This document shows positions 34,291 through 45,865 of a stretch of 64,000 nt of DNA, one piece after another. Each line of letters opens with the position of its first letter. Positions within the stretch are counted from its first letter, which is position 1. The translations under genes and the position numbers were made by a program. The stretch covers positions 17,313,412-17,377,411 of the forward strand of contig CAMTDV010000013.1 in the NCBI GenBank assembly GCA_947069175.1, given 5' to 3'. The notes under the pieces were generated by a model that worked only from the letters and a program-made list of their open reading frames with translations, had not been told where the DNA came from and did not search any database. This stretch comes from Scalesia atractyloides. Taxonomy: Eukaryota; Streptophyta; Magnoliopsida; Asterales; Asteraceae.

Positions 34291-37200
34291 ATATTAACGC
34301 AAACCAGGCCAGAGCTGATGGCAATGTGGTCAACGGTACGTTTCTTATATAATGGTAGATATGCCTCTATGTTATTTGATACTGGTGTGGATAGAAGTTT
34401 CGTGTCATTAGAGTTTGAACCTATCTTAAGTAAAAATCGGGATAAGCTCGCGAATCCATAACGGTAGAAGTTGCGACGGAAAACCTGTTTCATTAGAATC
34501 TATTTTACGCAACTGTACACTCACCTTAAACGACCACGAATTCTCAGTCGATCTTTATTCCTATGAAGCTGGGAAGTTTCGACATCATAATCGGTATGGA
34601 TTGGCTCAGTCTACATCATGCGGAAGTTGTATGTCGTGAGAAATTTATTCGTTTCCTCTTTCAAACGGTCAGACTCTTCGAATCTTTGGAGAGACCTCGT
34701 CGAAAGAGCTCAACTTAATGTCTTGTCTTCAGGCTCAAAAATGCCTTCGCAAGAATTATGTTGCGTTTTTAGCCCATATCATCAAGAAGGGGACCGCAGA
34801 GAAGAAACTTGAAGATATTCCTGTTGTAAAAGATTTTCCACAAGTTTTTCCTGACGACATTTCAGGACTTCCTCCAATCAGAGATGTCGAATTCCGTATC
34901 GATCTCATACCTGGTGCTACACCAGTGGCAAAATCTCCATATAGGTTAGCCCCCTCTGAAATGCAAGAGCTAGCCAGTCAATTGCAAGAGTTGACTGACA
35001 AGGGATTCATACGCCCCAGCTCATCGTCTTGGGGTGCACCTGTACTTTTTGTAAAGAAGAAAGATGGATCTTTTCGCATGTGCATCGACTACAGAGAGCT
35101 CAACAAGTTAACTATCAAAAATCGATATCCTTTACCTCGCATAGATGATCTTCTTGACCAACTGCAAGGTGCCAGTTGCTTTTCAAAAATCGACCTTCGA
35201 TCTGGCTATCATCAGCTTAGAGTGCATGAAGAAGACGTCCCTAAAACTGCTTTTCGAACTCGATATGGTCACTATGAATTCATGGTTATGCCATTTGGAT
35301 TAACCAACGCACCAGCTGTTTTCATGGACCTAATGAATAGAGTCTGCAAACCTTACCTTGATCGATTTGTTATTGTATTCATCGACGATATTCTTATCTA
35401 TTCAAAATCTAAAGCTGATCATGAGCGTCATCTACGACTTGTTCTTGGACTTCTAGAAAAGGAAAAGCTTTATGCCAAGTTCTCTAAATGTGAATTCTGG
35501 TTTAAGAGAGGTGCAATTTCTTGGGCATGTAGTCAATGACAAAGGAATACATGTGGACCCATCAAAGATCAAAGCAGTTCAAGAATGGCAAGCTCCACGT
35601 ACACCAACTGAAGTAAGGTCTTTTCTTGGACTTGCTGGCTATTATCGTCGGTTCATTTCAAACTTCTCTCGCATTGCGGTGCCACTCACGGCTTTAACCC
35701 ATAAAGGGAAACCATTTGTATGGGGACCCAAGCAAGAAGAAGCTTTTCAAACTCTCAAGCAAAAACTTTGTGATGCACCAATCCTCACTCTTCCTGAAGG
35801 TTGTGATGATTTTGTAGTCTATTGCGACGCGTCAGAGCAAGGATTAGGTTGCGTTCTCATGCAAAGAGGAAAAGTCATAGCTTATGCCTCAAGGCAACTC
35901 AAGACACACGAAAAGAACTACACCACTCATGACCTTGAACTTGGAGCTGTTGTATTTGCTCTTAAGATATGGAGACATTATCTCTATGGTACGAAGTGTG
36001 AAATCTACACTGACCACAAGAGTCTTCAACATATCTTCAATCAGAAAGAGTTAAATATGAGGCAACGAAGATGGGTCGAACTCCTAAATGATTACGACTG
36101 TGAAATCAGATACCACCCTGGTAAAGCAAATGTGGTGGCTGATGCACTTAGTCGAAAGGGTTATGCGAACTCCATTCATCTTCTATGTTCGCAAATTATA
36201 ACCAATATTAAGGATCAAATTCGAGAAGCTCAACACGTTTCAATAACAGAGGAAGATGTACAAAAAGAGATGTCCTGTGGAGCCGAGCTAAAACTTGAAT
36301 CTAAATCTGATGGTATTTTGTATTACCTAGATCGTATATGGATTCCTAACCACATCAATCTTCGTGAAACACTCATGCATGAAGCTCATAAGACGCGATA
36401 TTCTATACACCCAGAAGCCGATAAGATGTATCAAGACCTACGGTACACCTATTGGTGGCCTGGAATGAAGAAAGATATTGCCATTTTTGTTTCCAAGTGT
36501 CTCACATGTTCTAAGGTGAAGGCTGAACACCAAAGACCCTCAGGACTTTTAGTCCAACCAGAAATACCTGTATGGAAGTGGGAAAATATAACCATGGATT
36601 TCATTACCGGGTTACCTCGCACTTCTAGTGGGTATGACACTATATGGGTGGTTATAGACCGACTTACAAAATCAGCTCACTTTATCCCTATTCGAGAAGA
36701 TTTCAAGAACGAAAAGCTTGCTCGTATTTATATCAACGAAATCGTAAGCCGGCACAGGGTACCATTAAGTATTATTTCTGATCGTGATGGTCGTTTCACC
36801 TCACGAACATGGCAAGCAGTACAATCCGCTATGGGCACTCGATTAGATCTCAGTACCGCCTACCATCCTCAAACTGATGGACAGTCTGAGCGCACCATTC
36901 AAACTCTTGAGGACATGCTTAGAGCATGTGTCATAGACTTCAAGGGAAATTGGGACGCCCATCTACCGTTAGTTGAATTTTCGTACAACAACAGTTATCA
37001 TTCTAGCATCGGCATGGCACCTTTTGAAGCTTTATATGGTCGAAAGTGCCGATCTCCTGTTTGTTGGCACGAAATTGGGGAAGCACAAATTACTGGTCCA
37101 GAATTGATCCAAGAAACCACAGATAAGATTCATCAAATCCGAAACAATCTTTTAGCGGCTCAAAGTCGTCAAAAGAGTTACGCAGATAAACGACGGAAGC

Positions 37201-37649
37201 CCTTGGAGTTTAGCATTGGTGATAATGTACTTTTAAAAGTATCACCGTGGAAGGGAGTAGTTCGTTTTGGTCAAAAGGGAAAGCTAGCACCACGTTACGT
37301 AGGACCTTTCAAGATACTCGAAAGAGTAGGTCCTGTAGCATACAAGCTTGACCTACCGGAAGAACTCGACAGGATTCATCCCACATTCCACGTGTCGAAC
37401 TTGAAGAAGTGCCTCGCTGATGAGAATCTTCATATTCCACTGGAAGACATTCAGATTGATGAATCCATGCATTTTATTGAAAGACCAGTGGAGATTATGG
37501 ACTATGGAGAAAAGCGTCTACGGCGAAGTCGCATTCCTATTGTTAGGGTACGCTAGGAGTCGAAACGGGGACCTGAGTTTACTTGAGAACGTGAAGACTC
37601 AATGCGTGAAAAATACCCTCATCTTTTCCCTACTACTTCAACTGTTTAA
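34291..37649 (+). pseudogene. pol: G pol remnant: protease, RT, RNase H, integrase, chromodomain-like tail
   Basis: Protease has LFDTGVDRSF at about 34371-34402. RT runs in frame 34718-35539 (GFIRPSSSSWGAPVLFVKKK; FIDD at 35378-35389), then an extra T near 35502 shifts it. The rest is one 694-codon frame, 35472-37556: RNase H (DASEQGLGCVLMQ, TDHKSLQHIF), integrase zinc segment (CLTCSK), core with SDRDGRF and QSERT, and GPFKILERVGP. The chromodomain-like tail IPIVRVR is cut by TAG 37554-37556 and TGA 37584-37586, both at positions where Y has TGG; the frame would end at 37647-37649. Confidence 0.93.
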
Positions 37650-37668
37650 ATTTCGGGACGAAATTTCT

Positions 37669-37683
37669 AAAAGTAGGGGATAC
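37669..37683 (+). other. Polypurine tract of G
   Basis: AAAAGTAGGGGA followed by TAC and the LTR start at 37684. Just upstream is the inverted repeat AAATTTCG/CGAAATTT with a 3 nt loop (about 37648-37666), also present in X and Y. Confidence 0.85.
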
Positions 37684-37867
37684 TGTAACATTTGTATAAA
37701 TCGGGTCTCCAAAACCCGCTCCGTTTTAATCTTGTACCAAGTTATGAAATTACATTAATTATTTATGATTATTTTGAGTTTAAACGTTACATAATTAATA
37801 AATAAACTAAACTATAAAAAGTATATTTGATAAAAAGTTAAAATAAAATAAATAAAATACAATTGAA

Positions 37868-37939
37868 GCTGCCGGGACTCGAACCCGGGTCAGCTGTCTC
37901 CAACAACTTATCATCCGCTTCCCAAACCACTCCGCCACC
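37868..37939 (-). other. tRNA-like module TL1 in G 3' LTR (antisense)
   Basis: A box TGGCGGAGTGG (37927-37937) and B box GGTTCGAGTCC (37875-37885) are both intact, and T-runs follow on the minus strand. It differs by one base from the 5' LTR copy in the anticodon-arm region. Confidence 0.75.
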
Positions 37940-38518
37940 AAGTGTTTTCTGTTAACTTTAGGAAAATAATTGAAACTTAAACGCAAACTCGAATTAACCG
38001 TTAATGCTATCTGAATAACGGAAATCGGTAAACCGATCGCCAAATCAGTTCGAATTCGTCTGGCTAGCTGGTAACCGATGAATATCGGTTTCTAATTAAG
38101 TCCGAATTGAATGAACATAAAGACTTCATCATTTGCGGTATTTGAAACCAAAAACGTACCAAACTCTGATTTAATCCAAGTCCTGATCATTTGCGCGATT
38201 CATAACTATCACAACAACACTCAATTTCATTTTCGTCAAGATTCTGAACTGTAAGATCCTCTGAATCCGATCGCCGGAATTTTCTGCAACTCACCGGAAA
38301 ACCGGGACTCGCAGTCTCACGGTAATTCCTTCGACTCTTTTTGTTTAAAACATGTGATTAGTCAATCTCTAAACACAATTCCATCATCAGAATCAATCTT
38401 AGTCAACGTTTATCGGAAATCTCACTTTCGCCGGAAAGTTTCTGAAATTGCCGGAATCCCACTGTGAACTGGTAAGATATCCTGCATTCCATTTAAACTT
38501 TGTTTAGGTGATTTAATT

Positions 38519-38529
38519 CTATAAATAAT
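38519..38529 (+). promoter_or_regulatory. TATA-like box in G 3' LTR
   Basis: CTATAAATAAT, identical to the 5' LTR copy. If active it would drive transcription outward into C sequence. Confidence 0.4.
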
Positions 38530-38795
38530 CGATCCACACTGTTAATTGTTTCAACAGTCGGAGTTCAATTCCTGTACCGACAAAACCTTCGCCGGATTTC
38601 TGTGTTTATCTCCAATCGGTAAATCCTGTTCTTTAAACTCTTTCCATTCCTTACTCTTGAATTACTGTTAGTATCTAAGATCTTAGTAAATCGCAAAATC
38701 AACCTTAACCAGTTGAATTACGCTGACAGTGTAATCCGACGAAGAAGTTGAATCTATTTCAGAATATAAGAGTAATTAAAATTCGGTTTATAAAC

Positions 38796-38874
38796 GGGTT
38801 AGACACACAGTCCAGCGGTGGACTGTGTGCACATTTCATAATCACGTCGCGAGTTCGATTCTTACTATGCACAC
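38796..38874 (+). other. tRNA-like module TL2 in G 3' LTR
   Basis: The perfect 11 bp CACACAGTCCA/TGGACTGTGTG hairpin and the GAGTTCGATTC B box are unchanged relative to the 5' LTR. Confidence 0.65.
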
Positions 38875-38964
38875 GCTTTACGTAATAACATTCCTTTTTA
38901 TTCGTGAACTAACCGGGTTAGAGCGGGTAGTTGTTAAGTATAATATAAAAACAAGAATATAACC

Positions 38965-39042
38965 GGGTTAGACACACAGTCCAGCGGTGGACTGTGTGCA
39001 AAATAAACTCCACGTCGCGCGTTCGAGTCCCGTCACAAGCAC
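38965..39042 (+). other. tRNA-like module TL3 in G 3' LTR
   Basis: Same hairpin and B box (GCGTTCGAGTCC) as in the 5' LTR. Confidence 0.65.
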
Positions 39043-39133
39043 CGGTCCATGGGATTAAAACGTTTTGCAAAATAAAGGAATTTTCGGTAAATTCGAATAA
39101 GTACATAAATATAATTAAAACTGGGTTTCTAAC

Positions 39134-39211
39134 GGGTTAGTCACGTAGCTCAGTTGGTAGAGCTACGTGCGCGTGAACGGAAGGTCACCCGGTTCGAATC
39201 CCGCTTGGCGC
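39134..39211 (+). other. tRNA-like module TL4 in G 3' LTR
   Basis: A box TAGCTCAGTTGG within the perfect CACGTAGCTC/GAGCTACGTG stem, and B box GGTTCGAATCC. It has one extra C before the B box and TGCG in place of TGTG after the hairpin, compared with the 5' copy. Confidence 0.72.
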
Positions 39212-39231
39212 AAACATTTACCGCTGACCGA

Positions 39232-39255
39232 ACCGGTCAACGGTCAACGGTCAAA
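39232..39255 (-). promoter_or_regulatory. TTGACC (W-box) array, 3 units
   Basis: Three GGTCAAC-type units, against four in the 5' LTR, which shows a one-unit change after or during insertion. Confidence 0.5.
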
Positions 39256-39774
39256 CAGTAAAATAATAATATTTTTTTTATATATTTATTTGTTTATTTT
39301 AATTTAAAAATCAATTAAAAATACTTAAAAATAACATTTTTAAGGATAGAAAATAGCCATAAACTCACAAAAATATATCTAAAAATCCCATTAAAATCCT
39401 TAATAAAATCCATCCATTTAATATATTTTTCCATTATTATTTAGGTTAGTGATTCCTCATTGACTCGCTTCGTCTAAATCGTGCGCATCTCACCATCTCA
39501 AATTCAACGCACCCAATGTGAGTGAACCCTTCAAATTCCCCGTTTTAATCACGTTTTCGGGGTGTATCATGTGTCTTGTTCATTTACATATTATAACCAA
39601 GTTATTGTGCATATATCATATCATGACATGTGTATTAGTTTGTTGCTGTTAAGTAGTTATTATTGTATGCAAATTATTATTTCAATACATGCAATTGCCG
39701 AGGCCGCGGCTCCCCATCCATCGAGGTTGAGTTGGATCCCCATTTAATTATGCGGTTGATCTTGGCGTGCCCGC

Positions 39775-40006
39775 ACGATCGGCTCCGTTTGATTGAGCCT
39801 TGATCGGTCATTTCATTTTACATTTCAATACATGCAATACGCTCGGCTCCGTTTGATTGAGCCTTGAGTGCACAGTTCAATTTACATTTCCAGTTCATGC
39901 AATACGTTCGGCTCCGTTTGATTGAGCCTTGAGCGCACAGTTCAATTTATATTTCCAGTTCATGCAATACGATCGGCTCCGTTTGATTGAGCCTTGATCG
40001 CACAGT
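39775..40006 (+). repeat. Tandem hairpin array, 4 units (G 3' LTR)
   Basis: Same four 64-65 bp units with the same covarying flanks as in the 5' LTR. Confidence 0.85.
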
Positions 40007-40480
40007 TCATTTATGTTAATTATTATATGATGTTGGTATGTTCATGTATGCTATTGATTGTTAATGTATGTTATAATTGTAATTGATATTTGCCAATGTT
40101 TGATTACATACATGTGCTCTTTTATGATTATGCACAATATTTTATTGATAAACTAACCAGAAAATCATTATCAAATGTTTATCTATAAGGTTCACTCGCC
40201 AACTTATGTTGACCCAAAAACCTCCCATTTTACACATGATACAGGTGAACCAGCAGCAGCTAGGAACACATAGGACCCGGATTAGAAGAAATAAAACGAT
40301 TTAGTATTCGGATTATTATGTTTAGTTATTTTCCCTTGTATTGATGAACATGTTTGGATGCTTGAGAAATGTAACTTTGACTTCATTTAAATTTTGAAAC
40401 ATAATAGTAAATGTCATGTGCTTTGGTGATAACCCAATTATGCCCCGACTCTTATTTCCGCTGCGGGTCGGGGTGTGACA

Positions 40481-40827
40481 CCCGCTCTCTACTGCGGAAG
40501 CAGAATATGTCGCAGCATCTGCTTGCTGCTCCTAGGTTTTTGGATGCAACACCAGCTTACGGATTACGGTTTGACTTATCTAAACACAACAATTTATTGT
40601 GATAATGATGCCGCTATCCAAATCGTTAAAACCCTATTTTTCACTCCAAAACCAAGCACATAAATATCAAAGTTCATTTTATTTGTGATTGCTATGAAAA
40701 GGGTCTCGTTAAACTTGAGCAAATCCACCACCGATGCAAACGTGGCGGATTTGTTCACGAAACCCGTTAGCAACGCGCATTTTAAAGTGCTTGTGGATCT
40801 CCTCAAAATGATCCGTTTTTCTAACTG
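40481..40827 (+). pseudogene. pol: C pol part 2: RNase H end
   Basis: It resumes exactly after G with STAEAEYVAA, the copia RNase H signature, then YCDNDAAIQIVK and NVADLFTKP, and ends at TGA 40825-40827. An in-frame TAG interrupts it at about 40532-40534. It confirms that G landed inside the RNase H codons. Confidence 0.92.
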
Positions 40828-42846
40828 AGCATCCTCTGTCCTTCCGTTTAGTTTGTTGTCTTTCTTTCATTTTTGTTTGCTTCGTAAATTTGTTCATATA
40901 TATGCACAAATTTAGTGGGAGAAATATTAAAATAAATAAATAAATAAATAAATGTTTGTTTTTAAACAGCTTTGCAATGATTGGGAAATGAAATACTTTT
41001 CGTGGTAAAGTGTCTGACTAACACATGTAAGGTGTTGAAGCGGGAAAAGACTTGAATTGAAGGTAATATGTTGATAGGTCTAAATCTCAACCGGATAGTG
41101 TAAGCCAAATGATATAAATATAAAGAACCATGTATTCAGTGGGTCACACACTATAGCCGTATGATTTCATGGTCTTAAATCATGTGTTGATAGATAGCCA
41201 ACGTCTGAGGTTTCGGGTCTTTATGCTGTTGAGTCATTCAGGGATATCATGGCTGCCCTTCTGTTGCATCCAGATTATATGCAGACTAGGCACAGTCAGG
41301 ATATCTTATAAAAGAGCCAAAATAGAAGGGCCAAAACCTAAAAGAACGAAAATCTCTTTATGAGAAAATTCCATAAGTTCCGACGTGCCACATAAGGTAT
41401 TTACCTAACCCTAGTCAGATACTATTGGTCACTCTGCTGTACGAAAGTACTGACCTGTTCACCAATAGTCTGACATTGTAAAAGATAAAGGATGATCTTA
41501 GTATACTCACCTGCTACGATGAATTGTTGTGGTTACCTTGAGCGCGGGGTATGTCACGGTATGGGACACACGGGTATCATGAAGCTAGAACGGAGGGTTG
41601 AGTTTTAGATTTAGGTGGACAAGTATATTGGCAATTGCTTAGACTAGTCTGACCCAGCTCACACTGAAAATTGCTCCTTAGTCGACTTTAGAAAACGATT
41701 TGATCCTTAGCAAGGCTATGTATGTGTTTGTGTTTGTGTTTTTGCTTAAATGTCTTACTTTTGTAGTTGGTAAAAGGCTGGATGCTTGGTTAGTCAAATT
41801 GCTGATTTTGGTTAGATGGTTTCTGTCAAGGGATATTGGACTGGTCTGCTAAGTCTCGAAGTTGGGCCAATCCAATAGAATTTCTGAAAGTCTTAAAATT
41901 GAACATTTATGGTTCACGAGTTACTGCTCCGGATTGGGCTTTCAAGCACCTTCCGGATAGGCCCACTAAGTAGTCACTATTCCGGATTAGGCCTGACAAA
42001 AGCCTAATCCGGATAATTTGGGAATTCGGGTGATGGATTCCGGATTGGTTTGGGCCCAAAAGGTTTTAGGCCCAAGCCCATTCCGGAAAAATATTTAACT
42101 GAATCAGAAATGCATTTCGGATTATTCACAAAATTTTCCGAAATCCCTCTGATATTCTCTGATCATCTCTGAACTCACTGTTCATTCTCATCTCAGATTT
42201 TATCTTAGATTTCATCCGGATTAGGTATATAATGCTTTAAAATTATGAAATCCAATGATAATTTTCAAGTTTTCATGCATTTCGGACAACATTTCGGATT
42301 GGCCTTCAAGAAACTAGTGTTTCGGATCTCATTCTGGATGGACATTCAACCCAGTTGATGATTTGGATTTCATCTCGGATAACGTTCATCCGGATTGATG
42401 ATTCATTCAAATTACTGTTGACTTGTTTGCTTATCCGGATTGATGGTTCATCCGAATTATTGTTGACTTGTTTGCTAATCCGGATTGATGGTTCATCCGA
42501 ATTACTGTTGACTTGTTTGCTAATCCGGATTGATTGTTCATCCGAATTACTGTTGACTTGTTTGCTAATCCGGATTGAAGTTTTATCCGAATTAATGTTG
42601 ACCTGTTTGCTAATCCGGATTGATGAAAGGTTCATCCTAATTACTGTTGAACTGATTGAACCTTTGAGCTCTTTTGAACCTTTCCAAGTGATTGAACCCC
42701 TCAAACTGGTTTGAACCTTTTAATAATTGAACTTTTGAAATCGGTTTGAACCATCTGGTTTGTGTTAACCCTTTATCCTAATGAACTCCCTTAACTTCTG
42801 TTAGTTGTGTTAAAATTGAGTTAACCTAGTTATTGTTTTGACATAA
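40828..42846 (+). other. C post-pol non-coding region
   Basis: About 2 kb after pol. It holds an AAAT microsatellite near 40930-40953 and, from about 41930, many TCCGGA/TTCGGA motifs like the leader. No conserved protein domain is visible; short frames such as 41169-41363 look random. Confidence 0.7.
42413..42655. repeat. 45 bp tandem repeat, about 5 units
   Basis: GACTTGTTTGC recurs at 42420, 42465, 42510, 42555 and (as GACCTGTTTGC) 42600, exactly 45 bp apart. Each unit contains ATCCGGATTGA and TTCATCCGAATTA. The period is a multiple of three, so frames on both strands stay open (42355-42714 plus, 42306-42704 minus) and read as 15-residue repeats; I regard these as by-products. Confidence 0.9.
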
Positions 42847-45531
42847 ATGGTGGAAGAGGCTTTTGATGCAGTCATTCTGGTGGAGGAACAGTTCCATAAT
42901 CAGGCAGGATATCTATCGGATCCACGAGCGGAATTTTTCCTAGAGTTCCAATCCATGATGGCTGTTTAAATGCGTGCAAGATTGCGTATGTTCTTCGTGC
43001 CAACCCGGTTATATATAGAGATCTGGTGCACACCTTTTGGAAGAGAGCTCGATTCCACTTGAGAGGAGCTGGTGGGAGACCGTACATTAGCTCTTAGATT
43101 CAGGGAAAGGAGATCTTAGTGAATGAAGCCTGCATTCGAGAGGTTTTACAGTTTACAGACGCTACAAGTGATCCAACTGTGCACGCAAAGGAGAAAGTGT
43201 TGCCTATTCTTGCAGAGAGGAGTTATGAGGGTTCATATCCGTCGTTGCTCAAGAAAATGTTTCCTGCTTACTGGAGATTGCTGGTGCACATGTTCATGCA
43301 GTGCGTTTCTGAGAACAAGGGAGGGTTAGACTAACCGAATCAAACCCAAACTTTCGCGATCGTGGCTCTTATTATGGATTGGAAATATAACTATTCAGGT
43401 TATATTTTCAAAAATATGAAGAAGATTTTAGAGCAGTCCAAGAAGAGGATGTTTCTGTTATATCCGCGCTTCGTGTAGTTGATTTTGGATGCCCGATATC
43501 CCGACTTAGCCAAGGATGCTTCTGATGCGAATCTGCTAAATATGAAGCCAATGGGATCGACTATCTTTAGCAAAATGAAGAAAAATCGTTCGACATCGAA
43601 GACTGTTTTTGTTGGTCGTTTTCCGTTAAAGAAGTTCGGAAAGTTTGCTGAGGTGATCGGACATGATGTCCAGCTCCTACACCAGTCAATGCTATTGTTG
43701 CTGAAGAACATGATGTGCCTGCGAAAGAGAAAGAGGTTGAGATTGAAAATCTAGTCACTGATGCGGATACAGACGAGGAACAAGCTTTCTTAGACGATCT
43801 TACTGAATTTAATGCTAATCTAACTCCAGTTTTGCCAGAACTTTCTTCGGAGAACTTAAAAGCTCTAATTGCACACTTGAAAGAAATTCAAGAACGACAA
43901 GGTGATCCTCCTCTGGTAATACCCTCTGTTGATGTTCCTGTCGGTGTGGTTGAGTCTGATGAAGAGGATGAAGAAGATGAAGTACCTTTGATAAAGAGAT
44001 GGCGGACGGGGCTTATTATTGAATCAAGTCATTCAGAAGCTCACGTTGTTAGTATTGCTGAAGAATTTACACCAGTGACATCTACTCCTGTTTTATCTTC
44101 ATTTACTGTATCTTCGACGGATGCTCAGATGGTTGATCCTCCTATTTCTTCTTAACCGACAACTGCTCATATTGCCACACATTCCATGGTCGTATTTGTT
44201 CCAGCAGACTCTGTATTACGAATGATGGATTTTGGCGGTAGTTCAATGGGTGCTGAGGGATCTGGAGCGGGTGTAAGTAGTACAGGTGGTGTTGAGGGTG
44301 ATGCTGCAGAATACTCACGAAGATTTGAAAAACGCGCTTTTGAGTTTAGTGGTCTGGATAGTGAAAGAGGAAGATGTAGAGGTTGATGTTGTGGATTTGA
44401 AGAAGCGAGTGATTGTACTCGAACAGGATGTCATACTTAAGGATGCTCAAATTGCATCATTTCATACACGCTTAGACGTGAGGGATCAAACGATAGATCA
44501 GTTGCAAGGGGATGTCACTATGCTGATGACTTTGGTGTTTGATTTGAAGTCAAAGTTGGAGAACAAATTTGGACGAGAATTTTTGACCCTACTGATGATC
44601 CAATGAATATAGAACACCGCCATAGAGCAGCCGAGCAGAGAGCAGCCGAGGAAAGTGAAGCGGATAGGTTAGTTGCAGAACAGTTGGCTTCTGACAGACA
44701 GGATGGTTTGGATGATTATTTGCATGATCTAGAAAGAAGTACACGGCCAGTCAAAAACGTTCAACGATGCAGAAGAAGAAACAAATGGTTTTGATGAAAA
44801 ATGTTGATGTTAATCCGCTTGATGAAAATTTCCAGTTGAAGGATCTGTCCAACCAATCTGAACGGCATGTCATGGAACTCGGCTCGAGTTACTATAGCAA
44901 GGTTGGAAACAAATCAAAGGTGCTTAGCTGGATGTACGACCATGTAAAGAAGATGTGGATTATTGTTAGACAGACGGTACTAGAGAATATTATTCTAAGG
45001 AGTCTCAGTTTGAAAGGACGAAGATTGCTTTTACTGATCTGTTACGAGCTCCTTACTCTGACGATGATACTACTGAACGAGGTCCAGGCTGGAGGTTTTT
45101 CAAGAGATTGGAACAGGAAGTGAAGACTGGGTTCAAGATGATGAAAACAACTGAACTGTATCTGCGAGCAACGAAGGGAGTGCGTGATGCAAGGGACAGG
45201 GAGGCGGTTTAAGTCGGTGATGTGGCCCCGACGGATAAAGAACTTGTTATACCATGTTGCTCCAACATTTCCTAAAGGAATTTTGAAGAATTTCAATTTC
45301 TGGCTGTATGATCCCAAAGTTGGCAGTGTGGCGATCGTGACGAAAGAGAAGGCGTTTCGGATTAATGATGTGGTCGACTTGGTGAGCTTTCACGATGAAG
45401 ATCTGCAGGTTCTTACTTCACACCAAATTCGAACAGCAGAACTATATGAAGCGTGTGCTAAAGATTGGACAGCTGTTGTGGCTGGAATCATTGCTGGAAG
45501 ATTGGGAGTGGACGCGCAACCTAAAGATTAA
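42847..45531 (+). pseudogene. C env-position reading frame, unknown function
   Basis: A broken frame between pol and the 3' LTR, starting at ATG 42847. Pieces: an N-terminal domain (to about 43340, with IREVLQFTDATSDP-like text and YWRLLVHMFMQC), a segment with YPRF-type text near 43460, an acidic region (43715-44155, EDEEDEVP), and a heptad coiled coil (about 44390-44580, LKKRVIVLEQDV). A conserved-looking C-terminal segment at 45184-45531 ends at TAA. Position and coiled coil resemble the env-like frame of SIRE-type copia elements. I do not see a clear signal peptide or membrane anchor, so an envelope role is not supported by sequence alone. Stops and frameshifts are many. Confidence 0.65.
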
Positions 45532-45550
45532 AAGGCCTAATGTTGTAAAC

Positions 45551-45562
45551 CTAGGGGGAGAT
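45551..45562 (+). other. Polypurine tract of C
   Basis: AGGGGGAGAT immediately before the 3' LTR start TGTTGGGC at 45563, typical for copia elements. Confidence 0.88.
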
Positions 45563-45860
45563 TGTTGGGCTTATACTAGTAAAGGTTTACACATTAGTGC
45601 TACATTTGGGCTTTTAGAGGGGATTGGGCTTCCTAGTGCCTTATGGGCCTAGGGTTGTAATTGTTGGGCTAGATGATTAGTATAAATATATGTATTAGGT
45701 TAATGTTTGGGGTTAGAGAGTTATAATTGAAAACTTGTATCAGACACTATTTTGGTGTATGCAAGTTGGTTTTGATTCAAGAGATTGTTCTTCTTCCTAA
45801 TCTTTATTTCCGCAATTGATTAGGTTTAGATACCTGTTAGAACTGATTTCGGGACTTATA
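45563..45860 (+). repeat. 3' LTR of C
   Basis: It pairs with 21272-21571, with about 18 substitutions and a few indels. Its terminal CA has changed to TA. The TATA box is at 45681-45690. The exact TSD GTATA follows at 45861. Confidence 0.95.
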
Positions 45861-45865
45861 GTATA

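Larger units (their letters stand above)
29370..40480 (+). mobile_element. Ty3/gypsy chromovirus-like element G
   Basis: It is bounded by near-identical 2.8 kb LTRs (29370-32169, 37684-40480). Its 5 bp TSD is CTCGC at 29365-29369 and CCCGC at 40481-40485, one mismatch apart. Excising it rejoins the copia RNase H codons of C across a Thr-Val-Ser / Leu-Ser-Thr junction. Internal order is primer site, leader, gag, protease, RT, RNase H, integrase, chromodomain-like tail, polypurine tract. High LTR similarity (around 1% difference by eye) says it is young, but frameshifts and stops disable it. Confidence 0.95.
37684..40480 (+). repeat. 3' LTR of G
   Basis: The LTR is 2797 bp, near-identical to 29370-32169. 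Visible differences include a 2 bp indel near the start and one TTGACC unit fewer. It is followed by the TSD CCCGC and then by C RNase H sequence. Confidence 0.95.
21272..45860 (+). mobile_element. Large Ty1/copia element C with post-pol region
   Basis: It is bounded by 300 bp LTRs (21272-21571 and 45563-45860) and exact TSDs GTATA (21267-21271, 45861-45865). Removing nested element G leaves about 13.5 kb. The gene order gag, protease, integrase, RT, RNase H is diagnostic for Ty1/copia. A long broken frame lies between RNase H and the 3' LTR, as in the SIRE/Maximus group, although those usually have longer LTRs. The LTRs differ at about 18 positions by eye (about 6%), so it is older than G, which is inserted in it. 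Confidence 0.92.

Noticed and set aside
42306..42714. Protein-coding gene on either strand over the 45 bp repeats
   Set aside because: Both strands are open only because the repeat unit is a multiple of three and contains no stop; the predicted peptides are simple repeats.
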